Positions 1 to 12,610 of a stretch of DNA of 64,000 bases are shown here, in pieces; position 1 is the first letter of the stretch, and every line of letters starts with the position of its first letter. The notes beneath the pieces are model-generated. The model made no database searches and was not told the DNA's origin. It was given only the letters and a program-made list of their open reading frames with translations. The DNA lies in assembly GCA_932521025.1 (NCBI GenBank), contig OW051473.1, positions 1,240,001-1,304,000 on the forward strand, read 5' to 3'. The position numbers were made by a program, and so were the translations under genes. The DNA comes from Oscheius onirici (lineage: Eukaryota > Nematoda > Chromadorea > Rhabditida > Rhabditidae).

Positions 1-1571
1 TGATCATATGTGACGTCAGAAGCCTTGCAAATATAGCATTGAGTAGCTCCACAAGAACATGTCATTTTGTTGCAAGACGTATCGTTATCTTTAGTAAAAT
101 GAGTTTTGCAACGATGACAGACTCGATACTTGGCAGCTGAAAGAAACTCTTCCCTGAAAAATGTCTATTTTTATCCAGGAGAATGAACTTACAGAGCTCG
201 TTTACTATCTTTTCTGGTCGGGTCAGCTACATCGCAGGTCTTGTTAAGATGCTTCTCGTAGTCTATTTGACATGTTCTCAATCCGAAGTAACATTTTTAA
301 GACACGCTTACCTACAAAACTTGACCAAACAAAATGGGTTCTGACAAGCGAAATACTGCTGTTCTTTCCTCGTTATGAGTACTCCGTAATGGCAGCTTTT
401 GCAACTAAAAATAGTAATCAAACAGTCTTGAATCTTTTGCTTTATCCGATCTTGTTTCCGTGAGTGGTTTGTTAAGAAAGAAAGTCGTATGGCCGTAATA
501 GGCTAGTGTCGCACAGAGACTTTCCTTCTATTCAGCATGTATATACTGATATTCAGTTAATAAATTTAAAGATGCGCGCCAGAAATGGATTTTTTAGTGC
601 CAAATCGGAGCAAATTGGGTTAGATGCTTTCGGATTACAGTTACTTTTCTTTGAGAGTGAACCGTAATTTCATGCTTCTTTTAAACCCCCTCTTATCAGA
701 GCAATTTAAAAAATAGAACACTTACTATTCAATATCATCCATTCCATCGAGTGCCATACCGGCTAGCCGTGCTTCGACATTTCTAGCAACTGCAGGATCA
801 ACAATTTTGCTTATGGGCCCCCAGAGCAAAAATCCATCACAGCCACCTGCACAAGGCAACCCGATTCCTCCTTGAGACAAAACACCATCTCCTACTTTTG
901 CACTGAAATGTGTGCTTGTCAAGTTTTTTTAAAGTCTAACGCAGCATATCCTTTACAGCATTCACGACAAATATAGTGTCGCTCAGGATTATTTCCTCCT
1001 GTACAGCAAAACATCAGAGCTTCGTTAATACTGTCACCACAGACTACACATTCACGGTTGGGAAGAGAGGGATCAGCAAGCGGTTCCTGTAAAGCATGAT
1101 AAACTGAAAACGTATTTTAAACCTCAAGTTCGTCTTCTTTTCTTGTCTGCTCCTCTTTCCGATGCAATTTTTCTATCGCTGATACTAGAGTTTCTTCGAA
1201 TAACCTCCTTATTTCAACAAGTCGTCCAAGTTCTCTTTCATTCAAATGTTGGGACATCTTAAAACACGTTATGTTATTAAGTTCAATCTCACCTCACGTT
1301 CTCTTTGACCGTCTTGAACCAAATTTTTCATCGTCTTACTGGCCGATTTTAGCTCCGCCACATTGCTATTCAGGGCTCTGTCTGCATCGCCCAAAAGCTC
1401 ACTAATATCGATCCTGAAAAATACTTAAATCTAAAATGCCGACATTTTTCCGTCAGGCAAAGCAAAGACTTACTCAAACTGCTCCCTCAGCTGCTCTGTC
1501 CAGTCGTTCATTCGCTCACAATAGTTAGGAGTAGACGTTGATTGTTGGTGCCTTCTATTTGATCCTGACAT
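1..1571 (-). CDS. RBR E3 ubiquitin ligase, RNF216/TRIAD3-like (3' end cut by window)
   Basis: Spliced minus-strand gene; the ATG at 1571 directly follows an AG acceptor. I traced exons 1571-1474, 1413-1293, 1257-1123, 1086-941, 902-726, 404-312, 276-193 and 153-1. The N-terminal part is a charged helical region rich in E/R/K. RING1 begins CVVCGD with later CCTGG, HYICRECC. Then come the RNF216-type linker (GIGLPCAGGCDGFLLWGP), an IBR (CKSCHYG, CQNPFC, CRTC) and RING2 (CHRC ... SCNKMTCSCGATQCYIC). The Cys in TSC of RING2 fits the acceptor cysteine of RBR ligases. Family knowledge: RBR enzymes take ubiquitin from E2 as a thioester before substrate transfer. The C-terminus lies beyond base 1. 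One intron is about 320 bases (405-725); the others are 33-60. The assignment to RNF216 type rests on the linker and RING2 pattern. Confidence 0.85.
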
Positions 1572-1660
1572 TCTGAACCAAAGTTTAAAAATATTGAGTT
1601 CACAAAAAGTACAGGTAGGTGCTCCAATTAATACGCAAACAACATTATTAGAAATAAACT

Positions 1661-4600
1661 TTATCGGTAATACAACGGACGCTCATGAACAGCTTGTCTC
1701 TTTGGCTTGTTCTTTGGCTTCTTTCCCTTTCCTCCTCGAACTTTGTTCATCGTGACATTCCATAGTTTTTCGACTTTGTCGAGAACATATGAACTGTCGA
1801 CGTGAACAATGGGATCCATGTGTACATAAGGATTAGTATTGAACCATTCAAGCTTCTTAAATAGTTTTTCCAATTTAATAATCGACATTTTGAACTAACC
1901 TCCACGTCCCTGACAATTTCCCCGTTATCCATGTCTTTGAGCTCTTCAATCATTGCTTCAATTTCATGAATGCTTTTGGCTTTTCCTCCGAGATTGGCCG
2001 TCTGTTCGAAGACTTTAACAATTTCCGTGTACTGAGCACGAGCATCTTTCAGCTTTTCCAATGTCTCGTCGCTTCCTCCCATGCGATTAGCTTGTTCCTG
2101 AAAAGAGTTTGTTATCTAGTTCTTTTCAGAAAATCACCTCCTCTCTGATCATGTTTGTCAAATAGGCCAAATATTGGTCATTGTAGTGAAGGACCGAGTT
2201 TTTCTGGAGAAAAATGGCAAAGTGGGCGCAGTACATCTGTTTCTTCTCTAGATCACGCTGGTAAGCCAGACGCTGCTCTTCCCTATCCGCAATGAACTGT
2301 TTGGCGACTTCCACTTGATTAGCATTAGATTCCAAGCTTTCCTCGATTTCTCTGTTGATAAACTGAATTACCGTTAATGTTTTGTCAAATCTTGACTTAC
2401 TCTCTCGACTCGGCGAACCAGTCTATACTTCATATGCATGTGAACTTCATAGCCGTGACCACATTGTGTGCACCTGTTCTCGTCTACCCTGTCCGCAAAA
2501 ATCTCGCATTCTTTGATGTTCTCGTTCGGCATCTCTCCGGGCTGAAATTTAAAGGCATACAAATTCTCGAATCGTAATCTTACGATCAAATTGCGTAGGT
2601 AACAAGCCTTGTGACACTCTTGTGTATACACAATTTCTTCTGCCCCATTGGGATGAAGCGGAATACGATCGACACATTCACCATGAGTACAGACAGTAAC
2701 TGGCTGCTCCAGATCCTCCGTGTCCATGTGAATCTGCTCAATGTAAAGGCTACCACGCAAATCTTCTCCGTTAGCAAGACAATCCTCAATCTAAAGGTCT
2801 ACCGTTAGTAATGTTTCAATTAATATAAACCTCTTTTCTCTTCCTTTCAATAATGTTCATATTCTCCAGCTGATTTTTAGCTATTTCAGCTAGCGGACGA
2901 GCCATGAGTTCGATCGCCCTGCGGACCTTGTTCACACTGAGGGTGTTTTTCACGTCGTGTGGCTCAAAGGTGGATATCAGTGAGATCATGCTAAAATTTT
3001 GTTAAACGTTATGATGATATCTGCTCACTTTGACAGTCTTTCTCGGCCAAACACCCAGCTTTCCTCAAAACCTTTGACATCGTTGGCAGAGTAGCGAATA
3101 TTGTAACGATGCGCTGCGGCAAAACGGAAATGGATCGAGTCATAGACAAAGTAGCGCCTAAAATGAGTTTGCAAATGTCTTCATCTGAAAACTGACTCAT
3201 CGAGCTGTATCCGAATTTGTTTTTCGTCATAGATACCATCGAGGTACTTTTTCAGAGTCGGATACGTTTCTCCAGGATTATAGCCGACTCCTTTACCGTT
3301 AGTCATACAGAAGATAATGTTGTTAGCAGCGGAAGCGTGAAGATGTCTCAGCAGCTCGTTCATGCCATATCGGAAACCCAAATCAAGTCGAGCTTCGTTT
3401 GGCTTCAGCAAAAACAGGAATGCATGGATTTTTCTAAATTTGTGGATGAACACAATAATGAAATGAACGTACTGGAACGAAGAAATAAAGTTGACGATTT
3501 TTGTAAAGTTCAACTTGTCTTGATCAATGCCTCTGACGTCTCCAACACCTGGCGTATCAATCAAGCGAAGAATTTTCTTGTTTTCTGGAGAGCCAAACTC
3601 AAATATGTAGGATCTGGGAGATTGGGTTGCAGACTGTCCAGTGCGATTATCCTCGTCTTCTCCGTCGTTGGCTCCTTGTCTCTCGACGGAAATCGTTGGA
3701 TCGTGTTCGATCAGTTTTGAAGAACCCTAAATTCATTTTAATCCACTGCTGAAGAGCAACAAACATCAGATCCATAGTGGTGGAAGAATGTTTTGATCAG
3801 TACGGTGGGATTCTCGCAGGCGTCGGCAAGAGTATCACGAGTCAACAAATTTGCAATAGCGTTTATCCAAGTCGACTTTCCGTTGCCAGTGCCTCCCAGT
3901 AGGACGACGTTCATCTCTTCCGGCATGCTGAAAAGCTAATCTCTTGGTATTTGTTATGCCTCACTTTGCAGAAAACATAGCAAATTTGGGACCCAATTCT
4001 TCTACAGCGTCTTCAAACGATGAGTCTTCCTCATCTTCTGTCTGATAGGATTTCCCCCCTTTGGACCGATGTTCTTCGCCTCTTGGAGATTTTTCGTCTT
4101 TGCTTTCGGGCTTCCTGTGATGAGATTTTCGAGGATTTTCATCTTTTTCTTGTTTTCTGAATGCGCTTTTATAATAAGAAGTTTTCAAAAAATACCGGTG
4201 TTTTCTCGGCTTCTCCATGGGTTTCTCCCCTTCCGATTTCTCTTCGCCACTCTCTGCAGTATGTTTCTTGTCTCCTTTTTTGTTCTTGCCGGTTCTGAAA
4301 TGCATGTTCCAAAAACGTTAATCGTTACGAGATAATACAAAAACAAAAAAACATTTTTTTTACACAGCTGATGCTGCAAAAGGTTAGTATGCAAACCGTT
4401 TCTTCTCTTTCCTCTGTTCAGCGCCATCGTCGCCTTTTTTCCGACCATCATTATCCACAAATCCATTTTTCAGCTTCCAGCGGTCGAAAGCGTCTTTAGC
4501 CTTCTCACTTCCGCTCTGTATTACCAGCTGTTCAAGACCTTGGGCATCTTTTTCTTCCTCGTATTCGATAGCCATCCCTTGAACATCTTTAGAGAGCAGA

Positions 4601-5256
4601 GAAATGAAGTCGGTACTGTTTTCCTGAAAATTCGAAATGAATTGCAATAAAAGACAAACCTTTTCATTCAGCCATGCTTTACATTTTTCGTAGATCGAAA
4701 GTTTCACGTCGACGTTTTTGATCCGTTGTAGTCGATCTTCGATTGATGTCGTAAAGTGGAGGATTATTCGAACCCTTTTCCGTTCTTCCTCATCATGAAT
4801 GTCCGCCAAAAAAGGTGGCTCATCTTTATCAGTAATCTGAAATTGAAAAGGTAAATTTCAAAATCGCAAATATTTTTGTCCATCACAATATTTGCAAACC
4901 TATTAAAAAAAACTTTCCTTTTCAAACAACTAGTGCAACAACACATGAAGAAATCTTTCTTCCCAACTCTTTAAATTATTAACCTTACAATTTTAAATCA
5001 AAAATATTTGTCTTTATTACCCAGAGACATGACACAGGCACCCCTTGTTTAACTGGGAAAGCGTTTTGCCCCGGCCCCTTTTTGTGTGAAAAACGCCCCA
5101 ACCCACATCTGATTCCACAGTTTTCGAAGCTGTTGCAGTTTTTTGAGCACGAGATACCACTGCTGGCTTGTCCATTGTAAGCGTGTCCGAGTCGGAAGAG
5201 TCGTCGGCCCGCGCAATTGTAACACGTTTTCCCATTGGAGGGGGTTGAATCGGCAT
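1661..5256 (-). CDS. AIG1-like large GTPase with C-terminal zinc-binding and coiled region
   Basis: Multi-exon minus-strand gene. An N-terminal helical exon (about 4395-4840) leads into a Lys/Glu-rich disordered linker (3960-4300). The G domain follows: P-loop GGTGNGKST (about 3890), G3 as DTPGVGD (about 3550), LLKPNEARL, and TNGKG in the G4 position (about 3300). Next is a Cys/His module (about 2420-2700: CTHGEC, CHKACYL, CTQCGHGYEVHMH) and then long charged helices to YYR-stop at 1661. This order matches a widespread AIG1/P-loop GTPase family with a CGxxxxxHxHxxY motif; its cellular role is unknown to me. The start is uncertain: the exon with MPIQPPPMGKR (5256) may or may not join the exon at about 4843. 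It is paralogous to, and divergent from, the gene at 5922-8896. Confidence 0.8.
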
Positions 5257-5921
5257 GACCTTAAATATACAAAATATTGAAAAACCAAGTAAAAAAAGGC
5301 ATGAATGATTGAGAGAGCGCCACGTTTTGATAAGAAACGCTCAGTTTTATGTTACAGTTTATGGAGTGAGAAATTGAAAAGCTCCGCCTTACATTTCTCC
5401 GCCCAAGTGTCTTTATATTAAAGGTAGAGGACTGAATTCGACTCCGAGCTCTACTTACTTTAGTTCACAAAAATATGTTTTCTTCGTTTAAAATGACCAT
5501 AAAAACACAGCGTTTGTGGACAGACATGAAATTTCCTTTTTTGTCGTTTCATTCTTTTTTGCTAAATTTGTTCCTATACCAATCAAAAGTTAATCAAAAC
5601 TGAAAGTTTCAAAAGGATTGTTTTTGCCAACAAATGGTGAAAAAAGCTAACGATTCTATTTGTTCGGCCTTGTTGCGCTGCAACAAACAGGTGATAAGAA
5701 ACTGTCTTCTCATCAAGTTCTGTTTAACGCTTGTGAAGTTTGATCTTTTCAAACCTGTTCAAACCTTCTCTAAAAATCTTTCCTTACATTTTAGTGTAAC
5801 AATTTTTAGATATCGTTGAACTGCTTTTGCTAGGGTCTCTCATGTCATATTTCCCCGATTCAGGAATGGTATTATAAGTATCATGTTCTGTAGTAGTGAC
5901 AATTTAGGAAGTTGAATTCAG
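5257..5921. promoter_or_regulatory. Shared intergenic region of divergent GTPase genes, two TGATAAGA sites
   Basis: About 660 bases between the two oppositely transcribed GTPase genes. It contains TGATAAGA at 5328-5335 and again at 5692-5699. In Caenorhabditis this is the core recognised by intestinal GATA factors such as ELT-2. Whether it drives both genes is inference. A first exon of the plus-strand gene may lie in this stretch, because that gene has no convincing ATG in the first exon I can follow. Confidence 0.4.
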
Positions 5922-8896
5922 CTCGGAAAATCTTCCATTTCTACAAGGAGCAAAAGAAGAGTTGAAAAAGGATGTAGAGTCTACGATTCTGAATGATCAA
6001 CAGATATTGAAGAAAATTCAACGCATACGTTCTCTACTAGGACAAAACCAGTGCCTTGATGAGTGGATGTATATGGTAAAAAACATTTTCAAGTGGTCAT
6101 AAATGTTACAGGTGACTTGCAAAGAACAGCTAGAGACCTTGAGTCGCACTCAGCAGGACTGGACTGTTGCAAATTTTCATCTTTTCATGAACTGCATATC
6201 TCAGCTGACAATGGACGAAGCAGAGCGGTTTTTCTCCTTCTGCAGACAAAACGTAACAACGATTCAAAGTCGTACATGTTCATTTAGGTCGTGAATAAGA
6301 TGTGGCCTGAAGAGTATGCCATGGACTTGGCGAAAACATTGTAGGTTTTCAATTCAGTTGCTGTCACTTTTGGAAATTGGTATAATCGCAAAAGAATATC
6401 CGTTTTTTAGGTTAACTGGTAACCCTCATCTGGATGTCCAAGTGGGTAATCAAAATGACATCACCAACACTCAGGAGACATGTGATTCTATCGAAGATCC
6501 GATCAGTTCTTCTCTCCAACAGTTAGATGACAATAACCAAAAAAATGGGTTTGTTTCTAACTTTTTAAAGTTTTACAATATCTCTTCAGCTTCAACGCAA
6601 ACGATACGGTAACCGCTTCTGCAGAAAAAGAGTTCCTTCACACTGAGACACATTCAAAAGAACCGGAGCTGAAGGACTCTCTAACTATCGTCTTCATGGG
6701 AATGTCCGGCAGCGGAAAAACAACTTTGGTTAACGGAATTGCAAACTCTTTCCGTTTTCCAACGTTTGAGAAAGCTCTGAAATCCGGACCAAAGGTTGTT
6801 GTCCCTACGCGGTTCACCACTTTTGTGGGTTCAAAAGCACGGATAGTTCAACCGTTTGTGAAAGTGAGCTCGACGGAAGTTGGAAACGAGAACCTGAACG
6901 ATGGAGCAGAATCAGTGACCAAAGTATAGTTTCCTTTATAAAGTTTGACATTTCATTTTAGGAGCCGATGATTCACAATTTCTCGTACAAGACTTCAGAG
7001 GGAAAAATTCCGGTCCGAATTGTAGATACTCCTGGTCTGAATGATACGGAAGGATACGATCGGGACGAAACCAATCTGTCTAAAACTCTCGAGTTTTTGG
7101 AAAAATTGGAGTGAGGTTAAAGATTGCTGAAAAACACGATGATTTCCAGTAAAATTGATTCGATTTGCATCGTTCTCAAAGCAAACGAGTCTCGGCTGAC
7201 TTTTCCCATTGAGTCGGCACTCAAGAAATTGCTGAGAAGTCTTAACCGTTCTACTTACAAGAACATTTCGTTCGTATTCACTAATGATAAAATGCCCGGA
7301 GGCAGTCTGGCTATGCTGAGAAAACACTTCCAAGACTCTGTTCTTAATACCGACAAGTATGTTTTGTAAGACATTCAAATTTATTGTTTTTTTTCAGAGA
7401 AAACTGGTTCTCCTTTGACAATGAGCCATTCCGCTACTTGTGTACTGTGAAAGAATATCCGCAAACTGCAAATGAAGAAAGGAAAGATCTGTGTGAAGAA
7501 CTCTTTGTCCATAATGTTGAAGAGCTGAAAAGGTATGTAAAACCAATGCAACAACGTTTAATTCTCAATGTTTAATTGTTAACCCCTCCCACTACGTTAG
7601 AAGGCAGTAGAAAAAGATAACCTTTCGCAATGTCTTGTGTTTGATAAGACAACAAGAGTTTGATAACAAAAACTGCCTTCGAAAACTGCGTGTTTAGGAA
7701 ACATTCTCAATTTGGCTGATTTACAGACTTCTCCAACGAGCCGAATGTCTTCCTTCCTTCAAAATGCCTGCTCAAAAGGCAAGCTTGGGCCAAACTCCCG
7801 TTGGCAATTCTAATGCATCTGATAAGATAACCGGCGGAACAAGTGCTATCAACAAAACACTTTGGGGTAAAGCCGAAGCAAACAAGCCGGGACCGAGCAA
7901 GTCCGTGAGCGTGAAAGAGGAAAAATCAAGTGCTGGCTTTTCGAAGGCAACAGCCACTAACCGCTATTCACAGCAAACAGTTGAAACAGCAAAGGAAGCA
8001 GCTGATGATGAGGAACTCAAAGCTGCCGAAAGGATTGAGCATGATCGGACTTGTCGCATTGTGGAAGCCATGACAGAGCCATTAGCGGAACAAATTTTCG
8101 ACAACTGTAAAAGAATGGCAGAATTGTCCGAACAAGTCAATATGGTATGTGTTTTGACAGGAAATTATCCTGAAAACGTGAAAACTTGATTTTGAAAACT
8201 GATTTTCAGAGCAGAGCAGTGCAAGCTAGGCTCTACAAAGAGGCTTTCTTCAGTTGCCACAGTTGTAACGGCCAGACATGTAAGGGTGACTTTGACAACG
8301 TAAGACATCAGTGCAGGGAATGCCGTCATCATCAAGATCAGCATGTAAGTGCGTGCTGTTTACAATTACTAATTCGAAGTTGTAGAGTTATCTTCCTTCG
8401 ATGCTGGATAAGATGGAACGCGCGGATGCAGAAGTTGCGCTGAGAGTGTCCGCTAAAGAAGATCTTGAACGAGAAGACGATATCCTACACTCTGCTTGTC
8501 ATCAATTTTCGTTCTTCCTCACAACACCCTATGATTACCCATTTTATAAGTGCTTTGGAGCAAAACTACAAGCACTTGAAAGGGAATTGTATCAACAAGA
8601 TGTAAGATATGCTTTTTATGTGAATTAACGTTTACAGATGGACTTGAACCAGCGGACACTGTTTTCAGACAGCGTCCTCTCTTTTCTTGATGCGTTCCGA
8701 ATTGAAGTGGAGAAGGACGAAAGGAGTGGAACATACGGTGAATTTGTAAATGTTGAGAACACTAAAAGAGTAAGTAACATGCGAAAGCGAAATAAAAGTT
8801 TGTTTTCAGAAGTTAAATAAACTCAAGAAACTCAAAGTTTTCGGACCTCGTGCGACGAAGATAATGGAAAAATTTCCTGCCATATCCATGTACTGA
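5922..8896 (+). CDS. AIG1-like large GTPase, paralogue of the divergent neighbour
   Basis: Plus-strand gene of about a dozen exons. The first traceable exon starts after an acceptor at 5921; the true start codon upstream is not resolved. The N-terminal part is helical (SENLPFLQGAKEELKKD). The G domain has the P-loop GMSGSGKTT (6700-6726), DTPGLND (about 7030), LKANESRLTF and FTNDK. A Ser/Ala-rich linker follows (7765-7970). A Cys/His cluster comes next (8240-8345: CHSCNGQTC, CRECRHHQDQH), then charged helices ending in SMY-stop. Domain order and the spacing of G motifs match the minus-strand gene at 1661-5256, so this looks like an inverted duplication. The Cys/His cluster is shorter and less like the family consensus. 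A further TGATAAGA lies in its intron near 7638. Confidence 0.8.
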
Positions 8897-9818
8897 TTTC
8901 AGAAATATCAAAGTATGAATATTGCTCTGACTGTACGCCATGTTATCTATTTCTTTTAGCATGGAATGAAACTAAAATTTACAAATTCTGAGATTTTAAC
9001 TTCCCTACCAGCCGGCTTCGCCGCCTGTCTGCGGCTTTTTTTCTTGTGTTTTCCTCTTTATTTCTGATGATCCCTTCCCCCAGTCAACCGATCCCTTCTG
9101 ATCTCTTCCCCAGTCAACCGATCTCTTCTGATCTATTCTGATCCTGTCACGTCTTCTTCTTTCCCAATCAATCGGACCTTTTTCATTCTTTCCCAGGGTC
9201 TTATCCCCTCCTAAAGAACCGATACGAATTTTCCTATTTTCTGGCCATACGATTCCTCTCTGATCATATACAGATCAACCGCTCCCTGCTAATTCCCTAA
9301 CGGTTAGAGCTAGCCTGACTATTTCCTACTCAAAACAATTTAGCAAAAATATTTGGCGAGGCGAGGAATCGAACCCGGGTCGTCTGGGTGGAGATGGCGA
9401 CTCTTAGCAATACACCATAATTTAGTGGCCATGGACAAATAGACAAACAAACAAACAAAGCCACAGACACTTTCGCTTTTTAATATTTTAGATTATGATA
9501 TCGGAGAACATCCGCTTCTGTTTTTTCAGAGATTCTGATGACCGGAGATAGGTGTTGGGGCTTACGAGCATTTTCAGTGATAGGTAGTTATATCAGGACT
9601 GACAAAAAGCGACTGTTATATCAGTACTGACGAAAAATTCCATGGTAGGTTTTTGTATACTACCACCCGGGATCGACGTTGTGATTGCTTTCTTCATGGA
9701 CGGTCATCCATTCAGCTCAAGGAAATATATATAGCTTAAGGAAATTTGAAAAACGAAACAGTTTGTGAAGATCTGCTTGTTTATTTTCAACTGGGAGCTG
9801 GATTTTAAAAATAGTGGC
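8897..9818. other. Intergenic, pyrimidine-rich with small repeats and a tRNA-like relic
   Basis: No gene seen. A near-perfect tandem duplication of about 30 bases with the core CCCCAGTCAACCGATC lies at 9069-9129 in a C/T-rich stretch. A short imperfect repeat (GTTATATCAG-ACTGAC) lies at about 9585-9640. A minus-strand tRNA-like sequence with the T-arm box GGGTTCGATTCC lies at 9357-9430. Confidence 0.5.
9357..9430 (-). other. tRNA-like relic / possible tRNA-derived repeat
   Basis: The minus strand carries an internal promoter B-box-like GGGTTCGATTCC and a D-arm-like TGGTGTATTGCTAAGAG upstream. The acceptor ends do not pair and the anticodon arm is too long (GTCG ... CGAC around about 15 bases), so it is not a functional tRNA. 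A tRNA-derived short repeat is the best explanation. Confidence 0.35.
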
Positions 9819-11806
9819 TTAAACTGAAATTTGTGTCAGTGAAAAGAAGAGTTCAGCTTCGTCTTCCAGTCTAATACACTTCGTACAAGCTTTATTTGCG
9901 TATGATGAAATAGAAAACACTGAAACCACTTTTAAATTTTTTGGGTTCGTTACCACTGTCTTTAAAGTCAAAACTGGACGTTCACAAATTCTGAAACAGA
10001 TATTCGTTCTGTAGGGTTGCTGCTCCATGCTCTGAAAAGTAATTACGTTCTGCTCAAATCGAATGTTCTACTGTTGCAGTAAGTGTCTGACATTTTGGTT
10101 CAATTTTTGATCCAGTATTGGTCGCTCTCCGTTTAATATTTTGGTAGATCTTTCGTACATGCTTGAGGTTTCCAGATGAAAATACGGTTTTCTGAATATT
10201 GTGTACATTTTCATTTGCTTGCAAATCGTTGCATGGTGATCAACATGGATAAAACAAACTTTCTGTATAGAATTTCCCAAATTGTTATTGCCAAAGAGTA
10301 CACATCGGCTTTGCATCCATATTTCCCACATTGTAGTACCTCTGGAGCCATGTAGCTTAAAGTTCCCACTCTGAAAAATTTTGTATCTACCCTGACGTCA
10401 GAAGTTTACCCAGAAGTAAGTGTGTTTGAATCAACTACTCGAGACAATCCAAAATCCGATATTTTCAGCGTTTCCATCGTTTCTCCAAAAAGCATGCTGC
10501 GAAAAGGTTACAAATCGTGCCGAAGTCTACTTTTGGGGTTTGATATCTCGATGAATAATGCCCTCTTTGTGAAGATGTTCCAGTCCGCGGGACATTTGTT
10601 GAACCCACGAGCAGACGTCTTTTGAATCGTAACTCACACATGGATTGTGTATGACTAAACGATTAAGTACAAGCTCTTTTTTATGCTGCTTGTTGTGCAT
10701 TTCTAAAATTACCTTTTTCCAGAACACTTACTTTTATCAAGACTTCCAAAAGGCATGTATTCCATTACGTAGCCATAGCAGGAGAGAGAAAGATTGGTTT
10801 GCTCCACAATTAATAAACCAAGAAATTGTACAATATTTGGATGGTTTGCACGCTTAATTTGACATGTACACAATGCCTCTATCTTTATCTTTATACGTAT
10901 CCTAACTCAGAAAATATATCTATAGGGAAGAGACTTCTATCGTTGGGTAATCATCCAATTCTATCAGTTGGACAGTAAGCTCTCTAACTGGCCAGAAATT
11001 AAGATCTACTCTGACATTTTGGCTTTTTCTATTTTAAACTTTCCAGAGCTTATTAATTTACCTTAATCAAAACCTCAACTGCTTTGATCTCGTTGCTGTT
11101 CACGGTCCTATAGTACTTCTTGATAGCGACACAGCTAAAATTTAATTCACTCTATTTTGTGAACAATTACCCAAAAGCCTCGTTGTAGCCCTTGTAGACT
11201 CTCGCCTCTCCACCGTAACCAGTTTCTTCCAACTGTTTCAAAATGCTCACGTCAGTGAGAGCAGGTTTTGGAGCCTCCTACACGGTTTTTTTATATATAA
11301 AACAAGGTTTTGTTACCATTGAGGGCCGAATAGTTGCTTCAACTTTCGATTGTTTCGGGTTTACAAAGCTTCCGTCCAACCATTTTCTGACTCTTTTTAA
11401 CTCCTTTTTCGTGTAAAAGTCTTCAACAGTGTCACATTTTTCTTCTCTGGTCATATGAGAATTTAAGATTTTCCACACGTATAGTCGCTCTTTTCGTGGC
11501 ACAACATCCAAAAACTGCTGCGCTTTCTGAAGACTTTCCTTCTCCTGTTTGCGATTTAATACCTTGTCAATAAAAGAGGATCGTTGAGCAAGTTCCTCGG
11601 TTCCAGATAGATTTTGACCTAGAATTCAAATTTAACAAACCCCTTCACTAACCTTCTAAACAGTGCTGACATTCAAGTAATTGAGAAATGATTTTCGTTA
11701 GATTTTCCTCAAGCTGTTTCAAACTCTTTTGAAGGTTTTGAATTTCTGTGTTTTTAATACTCAGCTCTTCATTTAGTTGCGCAACAGTCTGGTCTTCCGT
11801 CTTCAT
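9819..11806 (-). CDS. TKL-type protein kinase with N-terminal coiled coil
   Basis: The start is taken at 11806 (MKTEDQTVAQLN). Residues 1-60 form a heptad-like coiled coil, followed by a charged region (VVPRKERLYVWKI) of unknown type. The kinase domain then runs through glycine loop GYGGEARVYKG, VAIKK with the ATP lysine, HPNIVQFLG, EYMPFGSLD, catalytic loop IHRDIKPQN, SDFGLSR and SYMAPEV. HRDxKxxN plus MAPE is the Ser/Thr or dual pattern, and the overall flavour is TKL (MLK/TAK-like). All key catalytic residues are present. One intron around 10710-10740 would be only about 29 bases, so an exon edge there may be wrong. The tail after NVRHLLQQ is poorly resolved. Cytosolic, no signal peptide; substrate unknown. 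Confidence 0.75.
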
Positions 11807-12610
11807 GATCAAACTGGGTGATGAAACAAATGACCAACGGAGAAATGGGGAAAACGTCGGATGGTTGCTTGCTATGCTGGCTGCAGTGACGATAACGTGA
11901 TAAATGTTTAACAGCAAATAGTGAGAAATTAGAAAAGAAAGTGAAGTGCTGATTCAATGTTTAAGTATCTCTTTGCGAGCAAAATAAAACTTAGCATTGG
12001 ATTGTGTCTGATGTGAAGCAATGTCGTTTTGGGTGGCAAACTTCGCATTGTTTCGGAAAACAGTCCCTTGAAAACTATCAGTAGTTTTAAACTAGCAACA
12101 TGAGAGCAGTTGAAGATCCAAACGTGAATATTTACAACATAAATAATTTGTATGGAGTCCCTGTCTAGCTATAGATATAATTCTGCCAGTACGCCCTGTA
12201 AACAATATCCCAGTGGTCCGCTCCCTCTATAATAGCGGGCAATACGCTGGAACAAAAAAATCAGAGAAATCACCAATATTTAATTATTTGTCATCCTGGA
12301 GCAAATGCAACTTATTTCGTAATAAAACAATTTCCCAACTTTTCTAACCATCTGCTGTTTGCAGCTTTTTATCAACTGTTGACATCCACGGTTTTTGGTA
12401 CCCATACGATAAGAATATTTATTGATCATTGCGAAACAGGTGAGGTATACAGGAAATAAGGCACACTAGATCAAAATATGTTGATTTGAGGAATAAGCGA
12501 GAGCCCCGATATAAGGAGAAGAAGTTTGGAGCGATATATGGAAATTATTTGATCATCGCTAATAAACATAAACATATTGAGGTAACGTTTTGGGATTTTT
12601 TGAGTCATGA
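11807..12610. other. Intergenic, no gene recognised
   Basis: AT-rich spacer between the kinase gene and the USP-like gene. I see no extended coding frame, RNA gene or clear repeat here. It holds the presumed promoter of the kinase gene and the 3' flank of the USP-like gene. Confidence 0.4.

Noticed and set aside
3217-3720. Plus-strand frame of 167 codons
   Set aside because: Antisense shadow of the GTPase G-domain exons on the minus strand.
9357-9430. Functional tRNA gene
   Set aside because: T-arm is good, but acceptor and anticodon stems do not form.
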